Below are positions 1 to 15,848 of a stretch of DNA of 64,000 nt, piece after piece. Positions within the stretch are counted from its first letter, which is position 1. Every line of letters begins with the position of its first letter. Under the pieces are notes generated by a model. The model was given only the letters and a program-made list of their open reading frames with translations. It had not been told where the DNA came from and did not search any database. Source of the stretch: Cytobacillus oceanisediminis 2691 (lineage in GTDB: Bacteria > Bacillota > Bacilli > Bacillales > Cytobacillaceae); contig NZ_CP015506.1 of NCBI RefSeq assembly GCF_000294775.2, forward strand, positions 99,501 to 163,500, written 5' to 3'. Both the position numbers and the translations under genes were made by a program.

Positions 1-2558
<2,558 letters not shown>

Positions 2559-2563
2559 AAACG

Positions 2564-2683
2564 AAAAGCGGAGGCGACTGTTCAACTTCGAGAGACGTTG
2601 GAGAGCCGGCCATTCAAATCCTGGTTTTGGGATTTGGAGGGACGGATCGAAACGGCCGAGAAGTTAGGAGCCGAAGCTAGACA
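2564..2683 (-). repeat. Hairpin repeat element inside the 23S-5S spacer (copy 1)
   Basis: A 120-bp segment of the 23S-5S spacer that starts AAAAGCGGAGGCG and ends AGCTAGACA. Read on the minus strand it begins TGTCTAGCT and ends CGCCTCCGCTTTT, the same two ends as the element at 28080-28200. The interior folds as a nested hairpin: AACTTC 2584-2589 with GAAGTT 2660-2665, CGGCC 2607-2611 with GGCCG 2654-2658, and CAAATCC 2615-2621 with GGATTTG 2630-2636. The spacer is 204 nt in total, which seems much longer than the roughly 50-60 nt I recall for B. subtilis. It is probably a mobile or REP-like sequence that is now part of the rRNA precursor; function unknown. Confidence 0.6.
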
Positions 2684-2762
2684 AGTCATTGGTGAATACT
2701 CGGCAAATGCTTCTTCATGCATTATCTAGTTTTGAGGGAACGAAGTTTCTTCAATTACATAG

Positions 2763-2879
<117 letters not shown>

Positions 2880-2888
2880 GTATATTAT

Positions 2889-2964
2889 GGAGGATTAGCT
2901 CAGCTGGGAGAGCATCTGCCTTACAAGCAGAGGGTCGGCGGTTCGATCCCGTCATCCTCCACCA
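2889..2964 (+). tRNA. tRNA-Val (anticodon TAC)
   Basis: 76 nt including an encoded CCA. The cloverleaf is intact: acceptor GGAGGAT/ATCCTCC, anticodon loop CTTACAA (anticodon TAC), T-loop TTCGATC. It is the first of nine tRNAs between 5S and the next 16S gene, in the order of the B. subtilis trnJ cluster. Confidence 0.97.
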
Positions 2965-2972
2965 TACAACTT

Positions 2973-3048
<76 letters not shown>

Positions 3049-3055
3049 CTTCAAC

Positions 3056-3081
3056 GAGCCATTAGCTCAGTCGGTAGAGCA
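3056..3081 (+). pseudogene. Truncated tRNA-Lys head (5' 26 nt only)
   Basis: These 26 nt are identical to the first 26 nt of the intact tRNA-Lys at 3192-3267. They cover the 5' acceptor strand, the whole D-arm and nucleotide 26, and the match stops exactly where the anticodon stem should begin. No anticodon, T-arm or 3' acceptor strand follows, so it cannot be a functional tRNA. It sits where tRNA-Lys is expected, 8 nt after tRNA-Thr. This looks like a tandem duplication or insertion scar within the tRNA operon. Confidence 0.9.
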
Positions 3082-3194
3082 GATTGCAGCATCAGTGAAT
3101 TTCTTCATCTGAATAGCAATCTGTGACAAAGCGTTTAGCTTTGGAACATCTGACTGCACATAACAGGCTTTAGGAATTCTCATAAAATTATGAG
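3081..3194 (+). repeat. Hairpin-rich insert between the tRNA-Lys fragment and intact tRNA-Lys
   Basis: About 110 nt separate the two tRNA-Lys heads. Three hairpins can be drawn. AGATTGC 3081-3087 pairs with GCAATCT 3116-3122 around an inner TCAGTGAA/TTCATCTGA stem with one bulged base. CAAAGC 3127-3132 pairs with GCTTTG 3138-3143. CTCATAA, just before 3186, pairs with TTATGAG, which overlaps the start of the real tRNA-Lys. The last hairpin could compete with folding of the tRNA acceptor stem. No ORF or known RNA recognised. Confidence 0.55.
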
Positions 3195-3267
3195 CCATTA
3201 GCTCAGTCGGTAGAGCATCTGACTTTTAATCAGAGGGTCGAAGGTTCGAGTCCTTCATGGCTCACCA
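3192..3267 (+). tRNA. tRNA-Lys (anticodon TTT)
   Basis: 76 nt with encoded CCA. Acceptor GAGCCAT/ATGGCTC, anticodon loop CTTTTAA (anticodon TTT), T-loop TTCGAGT. This is the intact copy; its first 26 nt are duplicated at 3056-3081. Confidence 0.97.
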
Positions 3268-3282
3268 TTTTAATTTCATATT

Positions 3283-3367
3283 GCGGGTGTGGCGGAATTG
3301 GCAGACGCACCAGACTTAGGATCTGGCGCCGCAAGGCGTGGGGGTTCGACTCCCTTCACCCGCACCA
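3283..3367 (+). tRNA. tRNA-Leu (anticodon TAG)
   Basis: 85-nt class II tRNA with encoded CCA. Acceptor GCGGGTG/CACCCGC, anticodon loop CTTAGGA (anticodon TAG), and a long variable arm GCGCCGCAAGGCGT as expected for leucine tRNAs. Confidence 0.97.
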
Positions 3368-3375
3368 TTCTTTAA

Positions 3376-3450
3376 GCGGAAGTAGTTCAGTGGTAGAACA
3401 TCACCTTGCCAAGGTGGGGGTCGCGGGTTCGAATCCCGTCTTCCGCTCCA
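3376..3450 (+). tRNA. tRNA-Gly (anticodon GCC)
   Basis: 75 nt ending in TCCA. Acceptor GCGGAAG/CTTCCGC, anticodon loop TTGCCAA (anticodon GCC), T-loop TTCGAAT. It is the fifth functional tRNA of the cluster. Confidence 0.97.
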
Positions 3451-3457
3451 TTTTTAT

Positions 3458-3546
3458 GCCGGGGTGGCGGAACTGGCAGACGCACAGGACTTAAAATCCT
3501 GCGGTAGGTGACTACCGTACCGGTTCGATTCCGGTCCTCGGCACCA
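3458..3546 (+). tRNA. tRNA-Leu (anticodon TAA)
   Basis: 89-nt class II tRNA with encoded CCA. Anticodon loop CTTAAAA (anticodon TAA), variable arm CGGTAGGTGACTACCGT, T-loop TTCGATT. It is a second leucine isoacceptor in the same cluster, as in B. subtilis trnJ. Confidence 0.97.
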
Positions 3547-3560
3547 TTTAATTTTATATT

Positions 3561-3637
3561 GCGCCCGTAGCTCAATTGGATAGAGCGTTTGACTACGGAT
3601 CAAAAGGTTAGGGGTTCGACTCCTCTCGGGCGCGCCA
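3561..3637 (+). tRNA. tRNA-Arg (anticodon ACG)
   Basis: 77 nt with encoded CCA. Acceptor GCGCCCG/CGGGCGC, anticodon loop CTACGGA (anticodon ACG). In bacteria A34 of this tRNA is deaminated to inosine by TadA to read CGU/CGC/CGA; this is known of the family and not visible here. Confidence 0.97.
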
Positions 3638-3642
3638 TATTA

Positions 3643-3719
3643 CGGGGAGTAGCTCAGCTTGGTAGAGCACTTGGTTTGGGACCAAGGGGTCGCAGGTTCG
3701 AATCCTGTCTTCCCGACCA
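3643..3719 (+). tRNA. tRNA-Pro (anticodon TGG)
   Basis: 77 nt with encoded CCA. Acceptor CGGGGAG/CTTCCCG, anticodon loop TTTGGGA (anticodon TGG), T-loop TTCGAAT. Confidence 0.97.
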
Positions 3720-3727
3720 TTAATATT

Positions 3728-3803
3728 GGGGCCTTAGCTCAGCTGGGAGAGCGCCTGCTTTGCACGCAGGAGGTCAGCGGTTCGATCCCGCTAGGCTCCA
3801 CCA
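3728..3803 (+). tRNA. tRNA-Ala (anticodon TGC)
   Basis: 76 nt with encoded CCA. Anticodon loop TTTGCAC (anticodon TGC), T-loop TTCGATC. It is the last tRNA of the cluster. The promoter of the next rRNA operon starts 22 nt downstream. Confidence 0.97.
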
Positions 3804-3825
3804 AAAAAACTTTCAAAAAAAGTTA

Positions 3826-3854
3826 TTGACTCAGGTCTTTAAACCTGATAAGAT
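3826..3854 (+). promoter_or_regulatory. Sigma-A promoter of the second rRNA operon
   Basis: TTGACT at 3826-3831, a 17-nt spacer, and TAAGAT at 3849-3854. A boxA-like antitermination segment (TGATCTTTGAAAACTG, about 3880-3895) follows in the leader, as usual for Bacillus rRNA operons. The two rRNA operons therefore need not depend on a single upstream promoter. Confidence 0.85.
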
Positions 3855-3966
3855 AATAAAGTCGCCTCAAGCGGCGGATTGATCTTTGAAAACTGAACGA
3901 ACAAAAACGTCAACGTTAATTCTTTAGTCTTTTTTGAAAAGACAACTTATGAGCTTAATCAACTCT

Positions 3967-8752
<4,786 letters not shown>

Positions 8753-8757
8753 AAACG

Positions 8758-8877
8758 AAAAGCGGAGGCGACTGTTCAACTTCGAGAGACGTTGGAGAGC
8801 CGGCCATTCAAATCCTGGTTTTGGGATTTGGAGGGACGGATCGAAACGGCCGAGAAGTTAGGAGCCGAAGCTAGACA
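8758..8877 (-). repeat. Hairpin repeat element inside the 23S-5S spacer (copy 2)
   Basis: The same 120 bp as 2564-2683, shifted by 6194, with the same AAAAGCGGAGGCG and AGCTAGACA ends and the same nested hairpin. The flanking spacer is also the same up to position 8948, so the element was present before the two operons were homogenised. Orientation is opposite to the copy at 28080-28200. Confidence 0.6.
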
Positions 8878-8956
8878 AGTCATTGGTGAATACTCGGCAA
8901 ATGCTTCTTCATGCATTATCTAGTTTTGAGGGAACGAAGTTTCTTCAACCAAATAG

Positions 8957-9073
<117 letters not shown>

Positions 9074-9078
9074 ATATG

Positions 9079-9106
9079 AAAGAGCACCTGATGGGTGCTC
9101 TTTTTT
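9079..9106 (+). terminator. Intrinsic terminator of the second rRNA operon
   Basis: AAAGAGCACC (9079-9088) pairs with GGTGCTCTTT (9094-9103) around a 5-nt loop, in a run ending TTTTTT at 9101-9106. It lies 5 nt after 5S, which has no tRNA genes behind it here. Confidence 0.92.
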
Positions 9107-9512
9107 GTATGTCTGGAGATTTATTGAATACAAATTTCTTATTTGGACTCTGCTTTTTAGTGGGAAATTGAGCTAAATGTGAGTTTACTTCATAAAGCTC
9201 AATTCATGCTAGATAAAAGTATCGCTAACTGCATCGCAGCTTCATAGAATCCAGAATCAGGGCATTCAGCAGGTTCATTCAGCCATTCTGCAGGATTCCA
9301 TCTCTCTATTCCGACCGAACATCAAGCCAGGACAGCTAACCATATCATCTGTCCATCTGGCAATCAAGCGCAAAACACTTCCCAGCCTCCAAAAAAACTT
9401 CTCCCATCCAAGCACAAACCCGCCCAATCAAAAATATATTGTTATCGACATTAACTTCCATTTTCAGGTTTGGGAAGTCAAAAAATGGGGGAAAATTATT
9501 AATACCCGCCAA
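9107..9512. other. Gene-free stretch between the rRNA operon and ctsR
   Basis: About 400 bases with stop codons in all frames and no ribosome-binding site in front of a credible ORF. A widely spaced inverted repeat (ATTGAGCT near 9166 and AGCTCAAT near 9197) and a C-rich section around 9330-9425 are the only irregularities. I see no gene, tRNA or known RNA here. Confidence 0.6.
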
Positions 9513-9542
9513 TTGCAAGAAATTACATAAATCATGTATAAT
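9513..9542 (+). promoter_or_regulatory. Sigma-A promoter of the ctsR operon
   Basis: TTGCAA at 9513-9518, an 18-nt spacer and TATAAT at 9537-9542, preceded directly by TG. The CtsR operator begins 3 nt after the -10 box, so bound repressor would cover the start site. Confidence 0.85.
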
Positions 9543-9545
9543 TAA

Positions 9546-9562
9546 TGTCAAATATAGTCAAA
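9546..9562 (+). promoter_or_regulatory. CtsR operator (heptad direct repeat)
   Basis: TGTCAAATATAGTCAAA matches the CtsR consensus (two direct GTCAAA heptads separated by three bases), with a further partial GTCA at 9563. CtsR is known to repress its own operon in Bacillaceae until heat or protein stress inactivates it. Confidence 0.88.
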
Positions 9563-9582
9563 GTCAGATAGGGGGAGGCCTG

Positions 9583-10044
9583 GTGAGGAATATATCCGAC
9601 ATAATTGAAAATTATCTAAAACAGGTTTTAGAGAAGAGCGAAAGGGAAATCGTGGAAATTAAAAGAAGTGAAATTGCTGATAAGTTCCAGTGTGTTCCTT
9701 CTCAGATCAATTATGTGATCAACACCCGTTTCACGATTGAGAAAGGCTATGCAGTAGAAAGTAAGCGGGGAGGCGGGGGCTTCATCCGGATTATGAAAGT
9801 CCAGTCCTATGACCATGCTGATTTAATTGACCAGTTAATATCATTGGTTCAAAGCAGGATTGCCCAGAGCAGTGCAGAGAATGTCATTTACCGTCTGGTA
9901 GAAGAAGAGATTATAACACATAGGGAAGCTAAAATAATGCTTAGTGTTATAGACCGCTCTGTTCTGTATATTGATCTTCCATTCAGGGATGAGCTGAGGG
10001 CAAGAATGCTTAAGGCAATGTTAACCACTTTGAAATATAAATAG
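9583..10044 (+). CDS. ctsR: Transcriptional repressor of class III heat-shock genes
   Basis: 153-residue CtsR, close to the 154 residues of B. subtilis. The N-terminal half is a winged helix-turn-helix with the glycine-rich wing (KRGGGGFIRI, around residues 60-70) that contacts DNA. The C-terminal half is the dimerisation and McsA/McsB/ClpC-responsive domain. The GTG start at 9583 is chosen because a strong GGGGGAGG lies 5-12 nt upstream and the sequence then begins like B. subtilis CtsR (RNISDIIE). An in-frame upstream ATG at 9439 would run back through the operator and promoter and is rejected. First gene of the ctsR-mcsA-mcsB-clpC operon and negatively autoregulated through 9546-9562. Confidence 0.96.
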   Translation: MRNISDIIENYLKQVLEKSEREIVEIKRSEIADKFQCVPSQINYVINTRFTIEKGYAVESKRGGGGFIRIMKVQSYDHADLIDQLISLVQSRIAQSSAENVIYRLVEEEIITHREAKIMLSVIDRSVLYIDLPFRDELRARMLKAMLTTLKYK

Positions 10045-10067
10045 TAGTGAGCTGGAGAGGTGACGTC

Positions 10068-10616
10068 ATGATTTGTCAGGAATGTAACCAAAGGCCGGCC
10101 ACGCTGCACTTTACAAAGGTTGTAAATGGCGAGAAAGCAGAGTTTCATCTTTGCGAGAAATGCGCACAGGAAAAAGGTGAAATGTTTATGCTGGGCAGCG
10201 GGTCTGGTTTTTCAATAAATAACTTGCTTGCTGGTCTTCTGAATATTCAGCCTGCCTTTCAGGAATCGGGCCAGGACGCTTTTCAGCAGGAGAAAGTCCT
10301 GCAGTGTGAACAATGTTCCCTCACCTTTCAGCAGTTTATTAAAGTAGGCCGCTTTGGATGCGCCAACTGCTATGAGACCTTTAAAGATCAATTGAACCCT
10401 ATTCTTAGAAGGCTACACAGCGGGAATTTCTCACACAGCGGAAAAATTCCTGCGCGAATCGGGGGAACCATTCACTTGCGAAGGAATATTGATGATTTAA
10501 AAAACAATTTAAAAGAAATGATTGCCAAAGAAGAGTTTGAAAGAGCGGCAGAATTGAGGGACGAAATAAGGAAATTGGAAAAGCAGCTCAATGCCGATCA
10601 AAAGGGAGGGGAGTAA
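10068..10616 (+). CDS. mcsA: McsA, zinc-binding activator of arginine kinase McsB
   Basis: 182 residues. Four CXXC pairs (C3/C6, C29/C32, C80/C83, C98/C101) form the zinc-binding part. The C-terminal ~40 residues are a UVR-type coiled domain ([20 protein letters not shown]), like the linker region of ClpC. In B. subtilis McsA binds and stimulates McsB and modulates CtsR. Start at ATG 10068, behind GGAGAGGTG; an in-frame ATG at 10047 would add seven residues without a matching family N-terminus. It lies 23 nt after ctsR and 2 nt before mcsB, in the same transcript. Confidence 0.96.
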   Translation: MICQECNQRPATLHFTKVVNGEKAEFHLCEKCAQEKGEMFMLGSGSGFSINNLLAGLLNIQPAFQESGQDAFQQEKVLQCEQCSLTFQQFIKVGRFGCANCYETFKDQLNPILRRLHSGNFSHSGKIPARIGGTIHLRRNIDDLKNNLKEMIAKEEFERAAELRDEIRKLEKQLNADQKGGE

Positions 10617-10618
10617 GC

Positions 10619-11698
10619 TTGTCGCTGGAACGTTTCATGAATCAAGCTATTAGCTCCTGGATGAGTGCGGAAGGTCCTGATTCCGATATTGTATTAAGTT
10701 CACGAATCAGGCTTGCCCGCAATATAAAGCAATATAAATTCCCCACTTTATTTTCAAATGAAGAAGCAGAAGCAGTCATTGAAAAAATAAAGGCGAGGGT
10801 GGAGCATTCTTCTTTTTCGAAACTTGGGGAAATGGAGCTTTTATTAATGGATCGCCTTCAGCCTCTTCAAAAAAGAGTGCTGATGGAAAAGCATCTGATC
10901 AGTCCCCATCTTGCTGAGAATTCAACTTATGGTGCCTGCCTTCTTTCTGAAAATGAAGAAGTCAGCATCATGATTAATGAAGAAGACCATATAAGGATTC
11001 AATGCCTGTTTCCGGGGTTTCAGCTTTCTGAAGCCTTAAGTATGGCGAATGAAATTGATGATTGGCTGGAGGAAGAAGCCGATTATGCATTTGATGAAAA
11101 TATTGGCTTTTTAACAAGCTGTCCCACAAATGTAGGTACAGGGCTCAGGGCATCGGTTATGATGCATTTGCCGGGCCTCGTTCTCACACAGCAAATGAAC
11201 CGGATTATTCCGGCAATTAACCAGCTTGGTTTAGTTGTTAGAGGAATTTACGGGGAGGGCAGCGAAGCTTTAGGTAACATCTTTCAAGTTTCAAATCAGA
11301 TCACTCTCGGAAAATCAGAAGAGGATATCGCAGAGGATCTGAAAAGCGTTGTCAGCCAGCTGATTTCTCAGGAAAGATCGGCAAGGGAAGCATTAGCAAA
11401 GACTTCTAACATACAATTAGAAGACAGAGTCTTCCGCTCTTATGGCATTTTATCAAATAGCCGGATCATTGAATCAAAGGAAGCAGCACAATGCTTGTCT
11501 GATGTTCGCCTGGGGATTGATATGAAGTACATTAAAAACATATCAAAAAATATATTGAATGAGCTGATGATCCTGACACAGCCCGGATTCCTGCAGCAAT
11601 ATGCAGGCGGGCCGCTGAGACCGCATGAACGCGATATCCGCAGGGCTTCATTAATCAGGGAAAGATTAAAAATGGAAGATCAAGAGTTGGGAGGATGA
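10619..11698 (+). CDS. mcsB: Protein-arginine kinase McsB
   Basis: 359 residues, phosphagen (guanido) kinase fold. It phosphorylates arginines on proteins, marking them for ClpC-ClpP, and inactivates CtsR. Visible motifs: SSRIRLARN (27-35), the catalytic loop SCPTNVGTG near residue 167 containing the essential cysteine, and the C-terminal RDIRRA, matching the RDXXRA phospho-arginine docking motif that gives positive feedback. The start is TTG at 10619 with GGGAGGGG just upstream; the following SLERF aligns with the B. subtilis N-terminus. Coupled to mcsA (2-nt gap) and clpC (4-nt gap). Confidence 0.97.
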   Translation: MSLERFMNQAISSWMSAEGPDSDIVLSSRIRLARNIKQYKFPTLFSNEEAEAVIEKIKARVEHSSFSKLGEMELLLMDRLQPLQKRVLMEKHLISPHLAENSTYGACLLSENEEVSIMINEEDHIRIQCLFPGFQLSEALSMANEIDDWLEEEADYAFDENIGFLTSCPTNVGTGLRASVMMHLPGLVLTQQMNRIIPAINQLGLVVRGIYGEGSEALGNIFQVSNQITLGKSEEDIAEDLKSVVSQLISQERSAREALAKTSNIQLEDRVFRSYGILSNSRIIESKEAAQCLSDVRLGIDMKYIKNISKNILNELMILTQPGFLQQYAGGPLRPHERDIRRASLIRERLKMEDQELGG

Positions 11699-11702
11699 AA
11701 AT

Positions 11703-14153
11703 ATGATGTTCGGACGATTTACGGAAAGAGCTCAAAAAGTATTGGCTTTAGCACAGGAGGAAGCAATCCGTTTAGGACATAACAACATCGGAACAGAGCA
11801 TATTCTGCTGGGGCTTGTACGCGAAGGTGAAGGCATTGCTGCAAAAGCTTTGTATGCTTTAGGCCTCGGCTCTGATAAGATCCAAAAAGAGGTTGAGAAT
11901 TTAATCGGCAGGGGGCAGGATGCTTCCCAGACCATTCACTATACACCGCGTGCCAAGAAAGTTATTGAACTTTCCATGGACGAAGCAAGAAAGCTTGGCC
12001 ATTCCTATGTAGGAACAGAGCATATCCTGCTTGGCCTGATCCGCGAGGGCGAAGGCGTGGCAGCGAGAGTGTTGAATAACCTAGGAGTCAGCCTCAATAA
12101 AGCGCGTCAGCAAGTGCTTCAGCTATTAGGCAGCAATGAGTCCGGCAGCCATCAGGGAGGGTCCGCAGCCAATGCGAACACACCGACACTGGATGGATTG
12201 GCACGTGACTTGACTGCTATTGCCAGAGAAGGAAGCCTGGATCCGGTTATTGGGCGAAGCAAAGAAATTCAGCGCGTAATCGAAGTATTAAGCCGCAGGA
12301 CGAAAAACAACCCGGTTTTGATCGGTGAGCCTGGTGTAGGTAAAACAGCCATTGCAGAAGGCCTGGCACAGCAGATCATTAATAACGAAGTGCCGGAGAC
12401 TCTTCGTGATAAAAGGGTTATGACGCTTGATATGGGTACAGTTGTAGCTGGAACGAAGTATCGCGGTGAATTTGAAGACCGCCTGAAGAAGGTAATGGAT
12501 GAAATCAGGCAGGCCGGAAACATTATTTTATTCATTGACGAGCTTCATACATTAATAGGTGCAGGCGGAGCAGAAGGGGCGATAGATGCTTCCAACATCT
12601 TAAAGCCTTCTCTGGCACGCGGTGAACTTCAGTGCATAGGTGCAACAACTCTTGATGAATACAGAAAATACATTGAAAAGGATGCGGCACTTGAAAGAAG
12701 ATTCCAGCCTATTACGGTTGATGAGCCTACTGCGGAAGAATCAGTACAGATTCTTGAAGGTCTTCGTGACCGTTATGAGGCACACCATCGCGTGACGATT
12801 ACGGATGCAGCCATTCAAGCGGCTGTAAAACTATCAGACCGCTACATCTCAGACCGCTTCCTTCCAGATAAAGCGATTGATTTAATTGACGAAGCGGGTT
12901 CGAAGGTAAGACTTCGATCTTATACTACCCCTCCAAACCTGAAAGAGCTGGAGGTTAAACTCGAGGATGTAAGGAAAGAGAAAGATGCTGCCGTTCAAAG
13001 CCAGGAATTTGAAAAGGCGGCTTCCTTAAGAGATACAGAGCAGCGCCTGCGCGAACAGCTTGAAGAAACGAAGAAAACATGGAAAGAAAAGCAGGGCAAA
13101 GAGAACAGTGAAGTGACGGTTGAGGACATCGCCAATGTTGTGGCCAGCTGGACTGGAATCCCTGTATCGAAGCTGGCCCAAACAGAAACAGAAAAGCTTC
13201 TGAACCTGGAAGAAATTCTTCATTCCCGTGTAATCGGACAGGAAGAAGCGGTTAAGGCCATTTCGAAGGCTGTCCGCCGTGCCCGTGCAGGCCTTAAAGA
13301 TCCGAAGCGCCCGATTGGCTCATTTGTATTCCTTGGGCCGACTGGTGTAGGTAAAACGGAGCTAGCCCGTGCATTAGCAGAAGCGATGTTCGGTGACGAG
13401 GATGCGATGATCCGCATCGATATGTCAGAATACATGGAGAAACACTCTACATCCCGTCTGGTAGGTTCACCTCCGGGCTATGTAGGATATGAAGAAGGCG
13501 GGCAGTTAACCGAAAAAGTCCGCAGAAAGCCATATTCTGTTGTGCTGCTGGATGAAATTGAAAAGGCACATCCTGATGTATTCAACATCCTTTTACAGGT
13601 ATTGGAAGACGGAAGATTAACAGACTCTAAGGGCAGAACCGTTGATTTCCGCAATACCGTTCTGATTATGACATCCAATGTAGGTGCTGAAGCACTTAAG
13701 CGGAACAAATACGTTGGTTTTAACATCCAGGATGGGGAACAGGATTACAAAGATATGAAAGGAAAAGTAATGGAGGAGATGAAAAAGTCCTTCCGACCGG
13801 AATTCCTGAATCGTATCGATGAAATCATCGTTTTCCATGCATTGGAGAAAAAGCATCTTCAGGAAATTGTTTCGCTGATGTCTGACACGTTAACGAAACG
13901 ATTGAAGGAACAGGATATTACACTGGAATTGACGGATGCAGCCAAAGAAAAAATCTCGGTTGAGGGTTATGATCCTGAGTACGGTGCACGTCCGCTTCGC
14001 CGGGCTATTCAAAAGCATATTGAAGACCGCTTATCCGAAGAGCTGTTAAAGGGCACAGTCCTAACCGGGCAATCCGTGGTAATCGATGTAAAGGATGGAG
14101 AATTTGTTGTGAAAACGGCTGAACCAAGCGGAACAGCAAATCTTCAGAAATAA
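11703..14153 (+). CDS. clpC: ATP-dependent Clp protease ATPase subunit ClpC
   Basis: 816 residues (B. subtilis 810). Two Clp-N repeats (about 5-75 and 80-145) receive McsB-marked or MecA-delivered substrates. AAA+ domain 1 has Walker A GEPGVGKT at 208-215. A UVR-containing coiled middle domain lies around 415-460 and binds adaptors. AAA+ domain 2 has Walker A GPTGVGKT near 545. The hexamer unfolds proteins into ClpP. Start ATG-ATG at 11703, as in relatives. Last gene before the terminator at 14197, though readthrough into radA is usual in this operon. Confidence 0.98.
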   Translation: MMFGRFTERAQKVLALAQEEAIRLGHNNIGTEHILLGLVREGEGIAAKALYALGLGSDKIQKEVENLIGRGQDASQTIHYTPRAKKVIELSMDEARKLGHSYVGTEHILLGLIREGEGVAARVLNNLGVSLNKARQQVLQLLGSNESGSHQGGSAANANTPTLDGLARDLTAIAREGSLDPVIGRSKEIQRVIEVLSRRTKNNPVLIGEPGVGKTAIAEGLAQQIINNEVPETLRDKRVMTLDMGTVVAGTKYRGEFEDRLKKVMDEIRQAGNIILFIDELHTLIGAGGAEGAIDASNILKPSLARGELQCIGATTLDEYRKYIEKDAALERRFQPITVDEPTAEESVQILEGLRDRYEAHHRVTITDAAIQAAVKLSDRYISDRFLPDKAIDLIDEAGSKVRLRSYTTPPNLKELEVKLEDVRKEKDAAVQSQEFEKAASLRDTEQRLREQLEETKKTWKEKQGKENSEVTVEDIANVVASWTGIPVSKLAQTETEKLLNLEEILHSRVIGQEEAVKAISKAVRRARAGLKDPKRPIGSFVFLGPTGVGKTELARALAEAMFGDEDAMIRIDMSEYMEKHSTSRLVGSPPGYVGYEEGGQLTEKVRRKPYSVVLLDEIEKAHPDVFNILLQVLEDGRLTDSKGRTVDFRNTVLIMTSNVGAEALKRNKYVGFNIQDGEQDYKDMKGKVMEEMKKSFRPEFLNRIDEIIVFHALEKKHLQEIVSLMSDTLTKRLKEQDITLELTDAAKEKISVEGYDPEYGARPLRRAIQKHIEDRLSEELLKGTVLTGQSVVIDVKDGEFVVKTAEPSGTANLQK

Positions 14154-14196
14154 GGTTAACGAACCCCTAATAAAGCATCAATAGATTTTACACAGC

Positions 14197-14233
14197 AAAA
14201 AGGTACACGTCCCTGTTATACGTGTACCTTTTT
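14197..14233 (+). terminator. Intrinsic terminator after clpC
   Basis: A 13-bp perfect stem, AAAAAGGTACACG with CGTGTACCTTTTT, around an 11-nt loop, with the T run forming the end of the stem. The adenosine run on the 5' side makes it partly bidirectional in appearance. The remaining 233 nt to radA contain no gene and no promoter that I can defend. Confidence 0.85.
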
Positions 14234-14466
14234 GTACTCTATCAGCCCATTTTTTCATTACAGCCTTAAAAGAGGTTTATTCTGCCGTTTTATGTTAATT
14301 TTAAGAGAGAAAGAGATATCAGGACAAAAACATTTTAAGACCCGTTGGAAAAGGGAATAGGAAGTAAACCGTACTTCTGTCATCACTGGTTCTTTCATGC
14401 AAGGCCGGTAATATTAAGATTTCCTTTAATACGGCTGGATGAATGTGTACAGAGAGGGGAAGAAGT

Positions 14467-15846
14467 ATGGCTAAAAGAAAAACGAAATTCATGTGCCAGG
14501 AATGCGGCTATGAATCACCGAAGTGGATGGGGAAATGTCCGGGATGCGGACAGTGGAATACGATGGTGGAAGAGGTGGAGAAGCCTGCTTCAACGAGAAG
14601 GGGCGCTTTTGCTCATTCACAGGGCTCTGCCATAGCGGCGAAAGCTACACCGATTACATCCATTGAAACAGTCAGCGAACCACGCATACATACCGATTTA
14701 ATAGAATTAAACCGTGTCCTTGGGGGAGGAATCGTTAGAGGTTCCCTTGTTCTTATTGGGGGAGATCCGGGCATCGGGAAATCAACGCTTCTTCTTCAAG
14801 TGTCATCACAGCTGGCGAACAGGAAGCATTCTGTTCTTTATATATCAGGGGAAGAATCCATGCGTCAGACGAAGCTGCGTGCTGACCGCTTAGGTGTTTC
14901 TTCAGACAATCTGCTTGTTTACTCGGAAACCAGCCTTGATGAAATCAGCAGAACAATTGATTCAGTGAGTCCTGACTTTGTCATTATAGACTCCATTCAG
15001 ACGATCTTTCATCCTGAAGTGACATCAGCGCCTGGCAGCGTTTCTCAGGTCCGGGAATGTACCGCTGAGCTAATGCGCATCGGCAAAACGAAGGGAATTG
15101 CCATTTTTATCGTAGGGCATGTTACAAAGGAAGGGTCCATTGCCGGTCCAAGACTTCTGGAGCATATGGTTGATACGGTTTTGTACTTTGAGGGTGAACG
15201 CCATCATACATACCGGATCCTGCGGGCAGTGAAAAACAGATTTGGCTCAACAAACGAGATGGGCATTTTTGAAATGAAGGAATTTGGGCTTGAGGAAGTG
15301 GCTAACCCGTCAGAAATTTTCCTGGAAGAGCGGTCACAGGGAGCTGCCGGTTCAACAGTAGTTGCTTCTATGGAAGGAACGAGGCCAGTCCTGGTTGAAA
15401 TTCAGGCGCTGATTTCTCCAACAAGCTTTGGAAATCCAAGACGAATGGCGACAGGAATTGATCATAACCGGGTTCCGCTCCTGATGGCGGTTTTGGAAAA
15501 ACGGGTCGGGATGCTCCTGCAAAATCAGGATGCATACTTAAAAGTGGCTGGCGGAGTGAAGCTTGATGAACCGGCTATTGATCTGGCCATTGCTGTGAGT
15601 ATTGCGTCAAGCTTTCGGGATAAGCCAACAAAGGCAACAGACTGCATCATCGGAGAAGTAGGACTCACAGGAGAGGTCAGGAGAGTATCAAGAATAGAAC
15701 AAAGAGTGCAGGAGGCAGCCAAGCTGGGTTTTGAGCGGGTTATCCTGCCGGCGAACAATCTTGGCGGCTGGAGCGCACCGGGAGGAATTGAACTAATCGG
15801 AGTAAGTTCGGTCGGTGAAGCTCTTAAGGCTGCGTTAGGGGGATAA
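14467..15846 (+). CDS. radA: DNA repair protein RadA (branch-migration helicase)
   Basis: 459 residues (B. subtilis 458). An N-terminal C4 zinc finger (C10, C13, C24, C27) is followed by a RecA-like ATPase with Walker [10 protein letters not shown] at 98-106, the RadA-specific KNRFG motif near 257, and a C-terminal Lon-protease-like domain without protease activity. It assists RecA in processing recombination intermediates and transformation. ATG 14467 sits behind GAGAGGGGAAG; an in-frame ATG at 14443 precedes that site and gives no family match. It is followed after 2 nt by disA; RadA and DisA interact functionally in B. subtilis. Confidence 0.97.
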   Translation: MAKRKTKFMCQECGYESPKWMGKCPGCGQWNTMVEEVEKPASTRRGAFAHSQGSAIAAKATPITSIETVSEPRIHTDLIELNRVLGGGIVRGSLVLIGGDPGIGKSTLLLQVSSQLANRKHSVLYISGEESMRQTKLRADRLGVSSDNLLVYSETSLDEISRTIDSVSPDFVIIDSIQTIFHPEVTSAPGSVSQVRECTAELMRIGKTKGIAIFIVGHVTKEGSIAGPRLLEHMVDTVLYFEGERHHTYRILRAVKNRFGSTNEMGIFEMKEFGLEEVANPSEIFLEERSQGAAGSTVVASMEGTRPVLVEIQALISPTSFGNPRRMATGIDHNRVPLLMAVLEKRVGMLLQNQDAYLKVAGGVKLDEPAIDLAIAVSIASSFRDKPTKATDCIIGEVGLTGEVRRVSRIEQRVQEAAKLGFERVILPANNLGGWSAPGGIELIGVSSVGEALKAALGG

Positions 15847-15848
15847 AG

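Noticed and set aside
3056..3081. A tenth functional tRNA gene
   Set aside because: Only the 5' acceptor strand and D-arm are present; no anticodon arm, T-arm or 3' acceptor strand follows in the next 110 nt.
9439..9582. N-terminal extension of CtsR from an upstream ATG
   Set aside because: It would translate the promoter and CtsR operator, and the family begins at the GTG at 9583, which has a strong ribosome-binding site.
14345..14635. ORF upstream of and overlapping radA
   Set aside because: No ribosome-binding site or family resemblance and it overlaps the true radA start in another frame.
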